Positions 23,001-33,449 of a stretch of 64,000 nucleotides of DNA are shown here, in pieces (the first letter of the stretch is position 1; every line of letters starts with the position of its first letter). The notes under the pieces were generated by a model, which did not search any database, had not been told where the DNA came from, and worked only from the letters and a program-made list of their open reading frames with translations. The stretch is from Isoetes taiwanensis (Eukaryota > Streptophyta > Lycopodiopsida > Isoetales > Isoetaceae): the NCBI GenBank assembly GCA_021234155.1, contig JAJEKV010000060.1, positions 930,001 to 994,000 of the forward strand, given 5' to 3'. Position numbers and translations under genes: made by a program.

Positions 23001-23033
23001 TGCCGTGCTCCCATTTAAGCTATAAGCACGGCA
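23001..23033. promoter_or_regulatory. Inverted repeat upstream of the ROCO gene
   Basis: TGCCGTGC (23001-23008) and GCACGGCA (23026-23033) form a perfect 8-base inverted repeat, 55-87 bases upstream of the ROCO start. A TATA-poor AT stretch (CTTATAGCTTAAAT on the minus strand) lies between the arms. It may be a protein-binding palindrome or a 5' leader hairpin. Confidence 0.3.
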
Positions 23034-23102
23034 AATGAACTGGTAAATCTACTGTGTCATCGAGATGATCTCCTTCGTCAGTTTTAATCCAATCCAATGA
23101 GA

Positions 23103-23208
23103 GCAATCGTGATCTTAGTGTTTGTTAGTAAATGACCCGTTTACTTTGGGCGTAATGTAACTGGCAATCGTGATCTTACCGTTTGTTAGTAAATGACCCG
23201 TTTACTTT
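23103..23208. repeat. Tandem repeat in the ROCO upstream region
   Basis: A 45-base unit beginning GCAATCGTGATCTTA and ending ACCCGTTTACTTT occurs at 23103-23147 and 23164-23208 with two differences. It lies 157-262 bases upstream of the ROCO start, where a duplicated promoter element could affect expression. Confidence 0.65.
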
Positions 23209-23509
23209 ATGTATCATGATAATACATGGTGGTACATGTCAAGGTAATGTCTGATGACATATCTGGGTGCGCACGTCCATCACTCCCTAAAGATATGATC
23301 CCAACGGCGGCACTGAAGTCGTGCTTAACATCCATGCAACGTCTAGCTGGACTGGACCAACTCCGTGTAACATGCCCAAACTAGATAAAAGAATAATCAC
23401 CTAAAACCTAAAACAAAGACCAAGAAGCTCAAGACTACTTATTACTTAGCATGCAATCACAACTACATACGAGCAACATATTCCAGCAGGCTGGAGGCTC
23501 ACCAAGGCC

Positions 23510-23514
23510 CTCGT
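23510..23514 (+). repeat. Target-site duplication of the copia element, left copy
   Basis: CTCGT abuts the left LTR here and recurs at 28404-28408 directly after the right LTR. Confidence 0.85.
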
Positions 23515-23752
23515 TATTAAACAAAGTGATGAATACAACAAGACGCAGAGAACTCCATGGTGTCATTGCTAATATAAAAAGAGTTCAGAATACAAATAGA
23601 TACGGTTCCTACAATCAAGGCAACCGCTTTACACCTCCTGAACTCAAGGAGCTAGTTTTGGCAACGTCCAAAATAGAGCACTAATTTGCAGATGCATAAT
23701 AATAGCATATGAGTGTTATTATGCCACAGTCAACAATCTATAATTGTCAACA
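23515..23752 (-). repeat. Copia 3' LTR (left on this map)
   Basis: 238 bp, identical base for base to 28166-28403 as far as I can read. On the minus strand it starts TGTTGACAATTATAG and ends GTTTAATA, so the 5' end has TG but the 3' end lacks the usual CA. A purine tract (AGGGGGAG on the minus strand, 23753-23760) lies directly before it, as expected for the second-strand primer. Confidence 0.9.
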
Positions 23753-23985
23753 CTCCCCCTCAGAATAAACTCATATGCTGACCTCCAAAGAAAACAACTT
23801 CTAAACTTCAAGAGACTTAAAGAAATAACGGAACTGAATAAACTAGACAGAAAATAAGTTACTCTCTCTTGACCTGTTTGCAGCATGCTCACAAGCATGC
23901 TCACACCTGTACCAATCCCATCTCTGCAACACATTCAACAAACCTCTTCTTTCCAATTGGCTTGGTGAGGATATCAGCCGTCATC

Positions 23986-24357
23986 TTATGCATTCGAATG
24001 TGCCGGAGTTTGAGATGTCCTTCGCCAATCTTCTCCGAAAGTGAAATGATATTGAACTTCTATGTGTTTGGCCTTTGACCAGTGAGATGGATTTTTGGCC
24101 AAAGATACAGCAGCACTGTTATCATTGAATAGAGTTGTGGCTTTTGTTTGAGGTTGGAAAAATTCAGCCAGAAGTCTTCTAATCCAAATACATTCCTTGG
24201 ATGCTCCGCACAAGGCCATGTACTCTGACTCACATGTAGAGGTTTGTAGCTTTTGCTTTCTCTTTCGCACCATGACACTACTCCCCTTGCGTAAGAAAGC
24301 AATATCCAATCTTGAGATTTCATCCCACCGGCGCCACCGCATAATCGGCCGTCGCAA
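23986..24357 (-). pseudogene. Copia RNase H, frameshifted 3' end of pol
   Basis: This frame gives the end of the copia RNase H: STCESEYMALCGASKECIWI, then a histidine- and acid-rich end (FNDNSAAVSLAKNPSHWSKAKHIEV). It is out of frame with the RT section upstream; residues of the domain start (FATADYA) are still in the other frame near 24330-24370. At least two small indels separate them. Confidence 0.75.
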
Positions 24358-26150
24358 AGCCGTGGAGAGTGCTCAAGCTCGCCTTTGATAACAAATGCCA
24401 AGGCACGGGTTGGCATGTAGATAGCGGAGGAGTCTTTTCAAGGCAAGCCAATGCTCGTGTTGAGGATGTTCGTAAATTGACTCGTGAGTGATAGTTGCTT
24501 GAGCAATGTCCTGGTCGGTGCTTGAACCATGAAGTGCATGAGAGACCGACTATGCTTCTATAGGACAAATCCCCTAAGGTCGAGGGATCATGTGGTTTGA
24601 TAGCGGGAGGGACCGTGCTAGTGGTCGGGTGTGTACGCCTTTCGGGCATGCATGTGACGCGGACTTTGAGGAGATTGAGAATGGACTGAGTTTGGTGGAT
24701 AGTGATGGTCCGAGTGGTGGGATCAGTCAAGACTTGAATGCCAAGGAAGTAATGGAGCGAGCCAAGGTCAGTCATGTGAAATTGGCTTGTGAGGGCTGAT
24801 TTGGTGGCCAGCATTAGCGCAGGACTGTCACTGCCAATGATAAGGTCATCAACATAGAGAACGATCACAACAAGATGCTCAGCATACCTCTTGAAGTACA
24901 CGTTCCAGTCTGAATTGCTTCTGTAGAATCCTTGTTGTGTGAAGAAACTGTGGATGGTCTGGTACCATTGCCGTGGGGACTGTCGTAAGCCATAAATGGC
25001 TTTCTTCAACTTATACACTTTCTTATCATGCCCTGGTTGAATGAATCCTGGAGCTTGTTTCAAATAGACTTCCTCCTCTAGCTTACCATGCAAAAACGCT
25101 GATTTGACATCCATTTGCTGAAGTTCAAATCCTTTTGCAGCAGCCAATGCCAAGACAACTCGGATGGAGTTCATGCGGGCCACAGGTGCATAGGTCTCAT
25201 GGAAATCGACCCCTGGAGTTTGAGAGTAGCCCCTGGCTACAAAGCGGGCATTGAATTTACTCACTTCATTCTTGTCATTGTATTTGACTTTAAAGATCCA
25301 CTTGGAGCTTACCACCTTCTTCCTTTTGGGCAGATCCGTGAGCTCCCATGTATCATTGTCCACCAGGGATTTGTATTCTTCTGTCATGGCTTGCTGCCAC
25401 GCTTGCTTGTTGGGACTTTGCATTGCATCAGCATAGCTTGTGGGCTCGTCAGGTATGATCGAACTATGAAGCGCAATATAGCTGGAAGTTTTGCCTCTTT
25501 TGGACTCTAGATACTCTTGCATTCTGCTGGTCATATGGCGTTGTCTGCCAGACCGTCGAGGGGTAGCTCTCACTTCTGGAATGGTTTGTATCAGATCATC
25601 CGCATCAACATCACTTTCATCTGGTTCAGACAGCAGGGCTGCATCATCATGGGTCTCATCTATGGTTGGAGAACTTCTGTCGTCCACCTCAGAGTCTGCA
25701 TCTGATTCACTATCAGAATCAAGCCTCATGTCCGGCAAGCTAGAGCTCTTGCCTTTCCCAATGGCAAAGCTATGTTCGTCAAAACGAACACTCCGTCTTA
25801 TGATGATCTTTCTGGTGGAGGGAATGTACAGCCGGTACCCTTTAATGTCATCAGCATATCCCACAAACATACATGGGATTGCTTTGTTTGATAACTTATC
25901 CCTTTTGAGATAAGCAAAAGCATCACAGCCAAAGATTTTGACACCTGCAACCTCTGGTTTGGTGCCGCTCCAGACTTCTTCTGGTACTCCTTGAGGTACT
26001 GCTTTGGTTGGTAGCCTGTTCAATAGATAGCATGCAGTGTGAACAGCCTCTCCCCAAAATGCAGGGTCAATTCCATTGCCAAACAACATTGCTCGAGCAC
26101 ACTCTAGAATGGTTCGATTTTTGCGTTCAACAACGCCATTCTCACGGGTG
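24330..26150 (-). pseudogene. Copia integrase end and reverse transcriptase
   Basis: Starts at the integrase block ENGVVERKNRTILECARAML (out of frame with the section upstream) and continues through the plant copia integrase C-terminus (GCDAFAYLKRDKL, MFVGYADDIKGY). The reverse transcriptase follows: KWIFKVKYNDKNEVSKFNAR, GVDFHETYAPVARMNSIR, LQQMDVKSAFLHGKLEEEVY, and the catalytic box VLYVDDLIIG. Beyond LNLLKVR the frame is scrambled, with frame changes around the FKHRPGHCSSNY section. It copies element RNA into DNA when intact; here it cannot be made as one protein. Confidence 0.85.
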
Positions 26151-28121
26151 CTCATGCGCACCAATCGACATTTCATGTTTGATCCCTTGAGTTTTGCAAA
26201 ACTCATCAAATTTTTTGTTGACAAATTCTCCCCCTTGGTCTGTTCTGATTTGTTTGACCATGAGATCACGCTGTTTTTCAGCCATGGTTTTCCAGACAAC
26301 AAAGCAAGCAAACACTTCCGATTTATGTTTGAGAAAATAAACCCACATTTTTCTGCTGTAATCATCAACTATGAGCAGAAAGTACCTGGATCCACCAATT
26401 GATGTCACTTTGGCGCGCCCCCAAACGTCCATATGAACGAGCTCCAAGCATTGAGAGGCTCTATGGGCTTTTCCTTTGGGAAAACTTTTTCTATGCATTT
26501 TGCCCGACATGCATCCTTCGCAAAGTTTCTTAGGGGGCTCTATTCTTGGCAGGCCATGGACCATCTTCATCTTCGCCATGTCTTTGAGCAATGGAAAATT
26601 TGGATGACCCAATCTTTCATGCCAAAGTTGGCTGCTGTCAGAGGTACACGCAGTTAGTGCCACATTCCTGGACCAGCTCAACTTGTACAAATCGCCATCT
26701 CTGTCTCCCATGGCCAGTACCACATCAGACCTGGTTTTGATCACACATTTCCCATATCCAAAATTGACCAGTAACTTGGCATCATCCAGCTTAGATATTG
26801 ACAGTAAGTTGGCTTCAAGTTCCGGGACATGGAGTGTCCTTTTGAATTCCACAGGTCCGGATGGCATTTGCAATTTAATGGTCCCAATTCCTGCCACTGA
26901 AAGTTTACCTTTTCCTATTTTCACCTTCCTGTTACTGACTTCTTCATAAGTCACAAAACTGTCCCTTACAGCAGTCATGTGATCAGAGGCACCCGAGTCT
27001 AAATACCACAACCCAAACGGTGTTTGAGCCAAGAAGCATTTATATTCATCTATGCTTTCAGTGCGCAGCCTGTTGATCCACCACATAATCATGCATGCTA
27101 TCTGCCACAACCTGTTTACCAACAGATGCATGCACTCTGAGATGAAAGAAATGACTTTGAACATACCTCCATGATCCCAAATCTTGTCATCTCTTTCTCG
27201 GATGCACACAAAGGCTTTATCATATGAGACAAAAGAGTCTGAGCTCTCAGATTCTGTGTCAGATTTCGAGGACCTGGATGAGTCCGTCTTGGTTGCTTTA
27301 TTGGCTTTGGCATCTCTACTCCTTCTCTCGGGTTCCTTTCTGTCAGGTGCCCTTCTCTTTCTCCTGTCTGGTTTGTGGCAGTCCTTGGCCAAGTGTCCTA
27401 TTTCATTGCAATTGTAACACTTTCGGGTTTCTTCCCTTCCACTAACAAGAGCTTGTATTTCTTTTGAGCTAGTTTTCTTGCTCCCCTTTTGATTTCTTTC
27501 TTCCAGCAGGAGCTGTTGACAGGCCCACTCTAATTCAACTTTCTCCACTGAACCTATAATGTTTTTGACATTATTATAGGAACTGGGGAGGCCCAGCAAC
27601 AGTGCTCCTACAATGAGATCATCCTCGATTCCTTTATTCATCCCTTGAAGCTGTTTGGATGCCTGACGAATAGTGCCAATGTATTCCTCCATTCCCATGC
27701 CATCCCTTAGCTTGGTATTGAATAGAATCGCATATAAATTAGCCTGTATAGAGAAGTGTTGGCACTTGTATGACTTCTGCAATTCTTCCCAAGCATCTTT
27801 GGCAGTTGGAGCTTCAGCTATCTGGGGCATTAGAGTATCATCAAGGTACCTAAGTATCCGACTTTTGGCAGACCAGTCCCTCTGGAGCCACTTTGCAACA
27901 GCTTGCTGATCTGCTTCTCTTGCCTTGGCTTCAACTTCGTTGCTCCCTCCTGCACCCTTCACAACTTGGGCTGTCGTTGGAGCTGCCAGGCTTCTATTTG
28001 TCACACTTGGCTTTGGTTCATCCCCATTCACGATGCCCCACAAACCTTTCTCACAGAGTTTTGCCTGAACTCTGATGAACCAATAGTAGGCATTACTATG
28101 GTTCAAGCTTTCGATCTTCAT
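26142..28121 (-). CDS. Copia gag-protease-integrase reading frame, truncated by frameshift
   Basis: 659 residues. Gag occupies about 1-250 (typical copia gag helices, LLLGLPSSYNNVKNIIG) and ends with a CCHC knuckle, CYNCNEIGHLAKDC, at 235-248. The aspartic protease active site is DSGAS (375-379). The integrase zinc region starts LWHERLGHPN (499-508), with CEGC near 534. The first two catalytic Asp are in VHMDVWG (565) and RTDQGGEF (628). The frame ends IGAHEHP-stop where the family continues to ENGVVERKN; that motif follows in another frame at 26150, so a small indel removed the third catalytic residue. Start chosen as the first Met after the primer-binding site. The stretch at 315-360 is hydrophobic and unusual. 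Confidence 0.85.
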   Translation of the reverse strand: MKIESLNHSNAYYWFIRVQAKLCEKGLWGIVNGDEPKPSVTNRSLAAPTTAQVVKGAGGSNEVEAKAREADQQAVAKWLQRDWSAKSRILRYLDDTLMPQIAEAPTAKDAWEELQKSYKCQHFSIQANLYAILFNTKLRDGMGMEEYIGTIRQASKQLQGMNKGIEDDLIVGALLLGLPSSYNNVKNIIGSVEKVELEWACQQLLLEERNQKGSKKTSSKEIQALVSGREETRKCYNCNEIGHLAKDCHKPDRRKRRAPDRKEPERRSRDAKANKATKTDSSRSSKSDTESESSDSFVSYDKAFVCIRERDDKIWDHGGMFKVISFISECMHLLVNRLWQIACMIMWWINRLRTESIDEYKCFLAQTPFGLWYLDSGASDHMTAVRDSFVTYEEVSNRKVKIGKGKLSVAGIGTIKLQMPSGPVEFKRTLHVPELEANLLSISKLDDAKLLVNFGYGKCVIKTRSDVVLAMGDRDGDLYKLSWSRNVALTACTSDSSQLWHERLGHPNFPLLKDMAKMKMVHGLPRIEPPKKLCEGCMSGKMHRKSFPKGKAHRASQCLELVHMDVWGRAKVTSIGGSRYFLLIVDDYSRKMWVYFLKHKSEVFACFVVWKTMAEKQRDLMVKQIRTDQGGEFVNKKFDEFCKTQGIKHEMSIGAHEHP

Positions 28122-28153
28122 ATTAGATCGTCCTTCTAGCAGTTTGGATCACC

Positions 28154-28165
28154 GCTCTGATACCA
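28154..28165 (-). promoter_or_regulatory. Copia primer-binding site
   Basis: TGGTATCAGAGC on the minus strand, directly next to the 5' LTR. It is the standard complement of the 3' end of plant initiator tRNA-Met. Confidence 0.95.
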
Positions 28166-28403
28166 TATTAAACAAAGTGATGAATACAACAAGACGCAGA
28201 GAACTCCATGGTGTCATTGCTAATATAAAAAGAGTTCAGAATACAAATAGATACGGTTCCTACAATCAAGGCAACCGCTTTACACCTCCTGAACTCAAGG
28301 AGCTAGTTTTGGCAACGTCCAAAATAGAGCACTAATTTGCAGATGCATAATAATAGCATATGAGTGTTATTATGCCACAGTCAACAATCTATAATTGTCA
28401 ACA
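28166..28403 (-). repeat. Copia 5' LTR (right on this map)
   Basis: 238 bp, identical to the other LTR. Its end abuts the primer-binding site, and the CTCGT target duplication lies at 28404-28408. Confidence 0.9.
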
Positions 28404-28408
28404 CTCGT

Positions 28409-29251
28409 TTCTTGCAACCATGGCTGTCTTCCAAATATACTGTGTCAAGGAGCATGTACATCAATAATCACTTGCCCAGGTCATTGAGCTTGCTATACCT
28501 GGAGACTGCCAACAAATAATCGTTATCTTCCCATGTATAAGTACACTAAAGAAGCTCAACTTCCTTATGCTAACGTAATTCAACAGAAGAATTAATAGAA
28601 CTTAATTCATGCTTCCTGCACCAATAATCGCCACAGTATCATTCCAATAGAATTCTAGGATATTAAACCACGTAGATATCTAATAAAGAGAATGGATCAC
28701 CAACAAAAGAAGGAAAAAGTGCCAGAGCTCACCTTCTAAAGCCGAGTCTTATCTGTGAGGGTGAGTTTCTGTCCAACAGAGTACATGCATATGTCAAGGT
28801 ACGAACCTCACCGAAATTGCTACCTTTTGCCTTGTCTAGCCCTACCTAACCATTGCATTTGCACAGTTTCGCCATCGTCGTTTCCACGTCAATGCTGTTG
28901 CCGCAAAATACTTCCCAATCGGCATCATTTTCCTCAGTGCTGTGGCTACCAAAAGCAAAAAGCTTCTCTACAGCTACGGCATCCGCCATGGCCAGGCCTC
29001 TCTGCGCTGCTCAAATTTGCATGCTTCTTAGGTAACAAACCGTTTTTTTGGGTTGCCCCTAGGGGCAATCCCTTGTTTGTATGGGTTTTCAGCATATTCT
29101 TGATATATGCCAGTATATTCCTAGAATATACAAAAAACTGCTCAAAACTTACCACTGCCAGTAAACTGGCGGTCATCGCTGTTGCTGGGGGCCGATGTTG
29201 GAACCGCCTAACCGGCTGTGTGTTTTCCCCAGTGATTTTGTTTTTTTGGCT
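28409..29251. other. Non-coding stretch
   Basis: No supported gene. A 16-base perfect palindrome, TTGCCCCTAGGGGCAA, lies at 29053-29068. Confidence 0.45.
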
Positions 29252-30047
29252 GATGGTAAATCCAAGTGTTTTGGATTTGTCATTTATGATAACACTGATG
29301 ATGCTGCAAAGGTGCTGCTGATGTTTGAATCGCCAGAAGTTTGAAGCCAAGAAATGGTATTTGGCAGTGCACAAAGGAAATCCGAAAGAGAAGGTGAACT
29401 TAAAGACAAATTTGAGCAGGAGAGGAAGGAAAGAATTGAAAGGTTTCAGGGAGCCAATATGTGCGTGAAGAACTTAGATGATTCTGTTGATGATGATAAA
29501 TTGCGGGAAATCAAGCTATGGCCATATTACATTTTGCAAGGTACAAATTACAATTTCGTAAAAGTGTCATCTGTGTAAATATTAGTTTTTTATTTATTGC
29601 GTATTCATCTTTGTATGCTCTTGCTTAGGTAATGAGGGACTTTCAGGGTCAGAGCAGAGGCTCAGACTTCACGGCATTCTCCTCCCCAGATCCAACCACG
29701 TGTGCGGTATGCTGAATACAGTTACCCCTTCGTTCTTGTGCAAAAGAATACTGTATTGTTAGTATCTCATTTGTATGGTTGTTGATAATGAATCAGGTAG
29801 CTGAAATGAATGGACAGATGGTTGTGAGTAAACCAATATATGTTGCAATGGCATAGCATAAGGAGGAACGGAAGCCAAGTTACAAGTGAGATTACTTTTT
29901 TTCCACGTTACTTAGGATGCAGGATTCAACATGCTGACTGTTATATATCAGGCTCAATTTGCTCCGATGCGACCTCTGGTCACAGTTACATCTACACTCC
30001 CAAATGCAACGCTGCCATATCAGGGTTTTCCTCCTGGAGGTCTTGAA
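29252..30047 (+). pseudogene. Poly(A)-binding protein fragment, exons with introns kept
   Basis: 29252 on reads GKSKCFGFVIYDNTDDAAK (end of an RRM), then after small breaks FGSAQRKSEREGELKDKFEQ, ERKERIERFQGANMCVKNLD and DSVDDDKLREI, the linker between RRM3 and RRM4 of PABP. Across an intron (donor after TTGCAAG near 29541, acceptor CTTGCTTAG near 29628) RRM4 continues: VMRDFQGQSRGSDFTAFSSP. After another intron comes VAEMNGQMVVSKPIYVAMA-stop-HKEER, where the family has Gln in place of the stop (TAG at 29854-29856). A last piece near 29950-30045 reads QAQFAPMRPLVTVTS. Only the middle of the gene is here; kept introns rule out a processed copy. Confidence 0.75.
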
Positions 30048-30223
30048 TTTTGTATGTGTTATGGTCTCATAGACCCTTCGGGTCTTACATAGACATTAAT
30101 AAATCTTTCTTTCTTTTCATGCATTCTGTTAGAACGCACAAAGAATTATTTAGGAGGATAAAGCACATTGTATTTTACCTATCTAATATGAACCTTAACA
30201 AGTGGATGGGATGTTTGCCCCAG

Positions 30224-30457
30224 ACCCAAGTTATTGCAGCTGCAGCAGCTGGTGTTGCTGCAGGTGGTCTGTCTCCAAGGGAAGCAAAAGTTGAAGCTAA
30301 AGCTGCTGCTCATTTATCAATGTCTCTGGCTGAGAATTCATTAGTTCTGTTGATGCTCGTGGAAGATCACCTTCGGTTGCAGTGCCAAACATATAATTTA
30401 AATCTATTGTCTGGTCGAAGGGCTAGTTTTGATGGCGGAGGAAACCTCAGTTTTAAG
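30224..30457 (+). pseudogene. Single exon of an unidentified large gene (possibly BEACH family)
   Basis: A clean 234-bp exon of exactly 78 codons, between an acceptor (TTTGCCCCAG) and a donor (AAG|GTAATT). It reads [20 protein letters not shown], then [20 protein letters not shown]. The second motif reminds me of plant BEACH-domain proteins of the SPIRRIG type, but I am not sure. It follows PABP exons on the same strand and precedes a MoaE-like exon, so it is probably a captured fragment. Confidence 0.4.
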
Positions 30458-31713
30458 GTAATTGCATGTACATATTTCCTAGATTTTGTGTTGTTCAGCT
30501 GTAAACATGATTCTTTTAGATGGTGGCAGTTCAGCCTTTTGATTTACAACTGAATTGCTATATATTAGCCTTGACAAATTTCAAGAGCATGAGAAATTAT
30601 TAGTCCTGAGATAATTAAACACCTAAATTATGCAAGCTTGGGGTAGGCCTAATGATGTCAAAGTGACTCCATGTTGTAACTTCTTCCCAACTGCTTTTTT
30701 TCTCCAGGCATACATTCCTGAATCCACATCTCTAAGTACACATTCTTGAATCCATAGACTGATTTGTGTATTTGCCCCCTTCAAGATATCTTTACTTCTC
30801 TGGATTGCAATGATCAGCCACTACAACTCTAAAGCAACATAGCCTCTTGCACCCCTCCGGAAAGAACTTTGAATTTAGCTTTAGTTGTGCTGATAATATT
30901 TGGTTCAAGTGAGGAAAGGTGCTGATGAAAATGGCGTGGTTAGCTAATATTTTGTAAAGTGCCCCTTCTTATAGACTGCCATAGGCGAGCCGCATCTCCA
31001 ATGTCCTAGTCGCTTAATATATGTTAGCTATTTTAGCAATTTGATGAACTGCTTTTTTCTCTTGTGGTAGGATCTTGGCGTTTTCTTTTGTTGCATTGAA
31101 GAGCTTATACATACCTTGGTGAATATTTCTTCACCGCTTATGTAGGCGAAGTCCATTATGATAAAGCTCCTTTGATATGTCATTGCTAATAGTCCAAAAA
31201 GGCTGCTAAAACAAGAGACATCTCCAGCATCAAATGCTTCATCTCGGGAGCACATCAACAGCTTTCCTTCACAATATGGAACTCATTTCTTGCAGGATTT
31301 GTTTCTTAGAGAGTAAAGAGGTACGTCTCTAGATAATATATGTGTACCGACAGATACAACAAATCTCCATCATGCAAGGAATCCTTTTGACTGCGAATGC
31401 AAGGTTGCCATCAAAATGTTTCATTTGTGGACTTAAACATTTGCTTTTAACTTTTCTTACTCAGTTATGCTGGTTATTGAATTTTGTTATCTTTTTTTGC
31501 AGTTTAGTGTTGGAGCTTAAAATGGTCAAGAAAATATGTGTCCATCTTATTATGGCAACCGATTGTGCATCGGCTTTGGATCCGGCCTGAGTTGATTCTT
31601 GATCTACATAGTTGTGCATCCTCATCAAATCTCTTTGGGTAAGCAAACTTGCATAAGATCTATCATGATGCAAGAAGTAACTAGAATTTGATTAAGGTTG
31701 TGCTTGCCTACAG
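30458..31713. other. Non-coding stretch between gene fragments
   Basis: No supported gene. It probably includes captured intron sequence. Frames at 31028-31258 and 31342-31590 have no motif. Confidence 0.4.
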
Positions 31714-31828
31714 AATAAATAATGTGCAGAATAGGATTGCGTCTGTTGGTGAGAAAAGTGTAATTGTTGCCATTTCCTCTGCTCATAAAAAAGATGTTGT
31801 AGAGGCTTGTCAGTTCGCCATTGATGAG
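31714..31828 (+). pseudogene. MoaE-like exon (molybdopterin synthase large subunit)
   Basis: After an acceptor (CTTGCCTACAG, ending 31713) the frame reads NNVQNRIASVGEKSVIVAIS, then SAHKKDVVEACQFAIDE. This fits the MoaE / MOCS2B core (HRxGxVPVGExSVxVAVSSxHR followed by ACxxxIDE). The catalytic Lys region that should follow (KASVPIWKKE) is absent; unrelated sequence continues. It is an isolated exon on the same strand as the PABP fragment. Confidence 0.55.
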
Positions 31829-33440
31829 ACCTTTATGTTCCTTTGTCAACAGGTGCAACCTCTTCTCAAATGCACAGAAAGCATGATTCTTGCAAGAAAG
31901 AAAGATTGGTTGCATTTGCCTGATAAAGAATACTTTTGCAGACATTTAATTTAGTGGATTCCTGGTGCTCAGCAGTAAAGCGCTCACTTAGGGAGCATCT
32001 AGATTAAACTGTATGTACAAGGCACTAAAATAAACGACAAATAGAACACCTCTAGTTTCATGAGTTCCTGCAGCATTGTACAAAGTTGAAAAGCCTCCTT
32101 GTAACCACTACGTGGGTAAATTTTGAACCCATTCGTCGGAACAACATGGAGGTCTTGCACTTCCATATATATTTAGTAGAGAGTTAGTTGTCATAGCTAC
32201 TTTGGATCTCAATTCAATGATAGGGGAATATTTTAACTTTACCTACTGCAAGCATGCCAGGACTTGCACATGCATATATCAGGAACGAGACTTTTCCTTG
32301 GTTATTCTAGCTTGTGTAATCAAGGTTGGATATGAATAATGCATGCATGAATCCATTTGTGACCATAATCTGGCAAGGGCTTACTTAAGGGGAGATCTAC
32401 AATCTCAGTTGCAATTGGTGAAGCCCAACATAAAGTAAGTAACTTAATGCCTGTTAGCCAAACTACTTTCTGAATCTTAGTCCCTCTGTAGCCTATACGA
32501 CACTTGCTTGTGCTCTAATAGATTGGCTATCTTGTGCCCTAGGTATAGCTACATACAGGAAGCCTACTCATAGGACAACGCACCTGCTATGTCTTGCTGA
32601 TAATTTTATTTGCATCGACACTTATGCAACAGAATATAAATCTAGGAGAAATAAGGAATTTTAAATCTAGGAAAAATAAGAAAGTATTTAGATTGTATTA
32701 TTCTACCATTTTTTGCAAATCAACAAATCTTTCTTTGATATGACATGGTTGTTTTGATCCTTCATGGTGCGAATGCAACACATAAGTGACATCATGTTGG
32801 CATCTTTGCAAGCATATTTTTGAAATAAATCACTTTGCATATCTAATATTATCCTTGTGCTTCATTTTAGTGTTGTTGGTTTGTGCATGTGGCATTTCTA
32901 AACCACCAACAGGCCAAAATGAGAATCCCCTTTATTGTTTCCAGTTCTTAGGTCTTGGCCATCCACCAGTCCAAACTTAAAATATAGAAACTGCACCGCA
33001 CCCCTGCATCAATGCTCATATATGGCTATGATTCCTAAAGGTGCCATATCTAAGTCTTGGAACTGTTGGGAACTGTTGTGGATGCTTTAGAAGATTAAAT
33101 AAAAAAAAAAAAAAAGGCCAAACACACCCTCAGGCCACCAGAGAGCAACCCTCCGTGCGCAGCACCTTGTTTTTTTTGTTAATTCCCATCGTTCATTAGG
33201 AATTAAATTCTCGTCGTCGGATCTAGGCATAGTTCATGACACACCCTATAACATTATAATATAGGATGTGGTCATATACTGTTCAGCTCTGAAGGGGGTG
33301 TCACCCTCATCCTCAATGACTCCTAATTGGCAGCACTGACAAAACCTGCTTAGCACGCCTCTGCAATCTATATTCATGCCTCAATTCTGAGGCAGTGTGC
33401 TCCTATGTGAAGTGAAGCTATAAGTCTGCGCTGTTTCATG
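31829..33440. other. Non-coding stretch
   Basis: No supported gene. An A-rich tract lies at about 33100-33115. Sequence is otherwise of mixed composition. Confidence 0.5.
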
Positions 33441-33449
33441 GGCAGAGGG

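Larger units (their letters stand above)
23515..28403 (-). mobile_element. Complete Ty1-copia LTR retrotransposon, 4889 bp
   Basis: Two identical 238-bp LTRs, a 5-bp target duplication (CTCGT), a primer-binding site complementary to initiator tRNA-Met directly inside the 5' LTR, a purine tract before the 3' LTR, and gag-protease-integrase-RT-RNase H in copia order. All coding is on the minus strand. Identical LTRs point to a very recent insertion, yet the coding region carries several frameshifts. This copy therefore probably moved using proteins from another copy, unless the frameshifts are assembly errors. Confidence 0.92.

Noticed and set aside
25115-25913. Plus-strand open frames across the copia element
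   Set aside because: Opposite-strand shadows of the copia pol gene.
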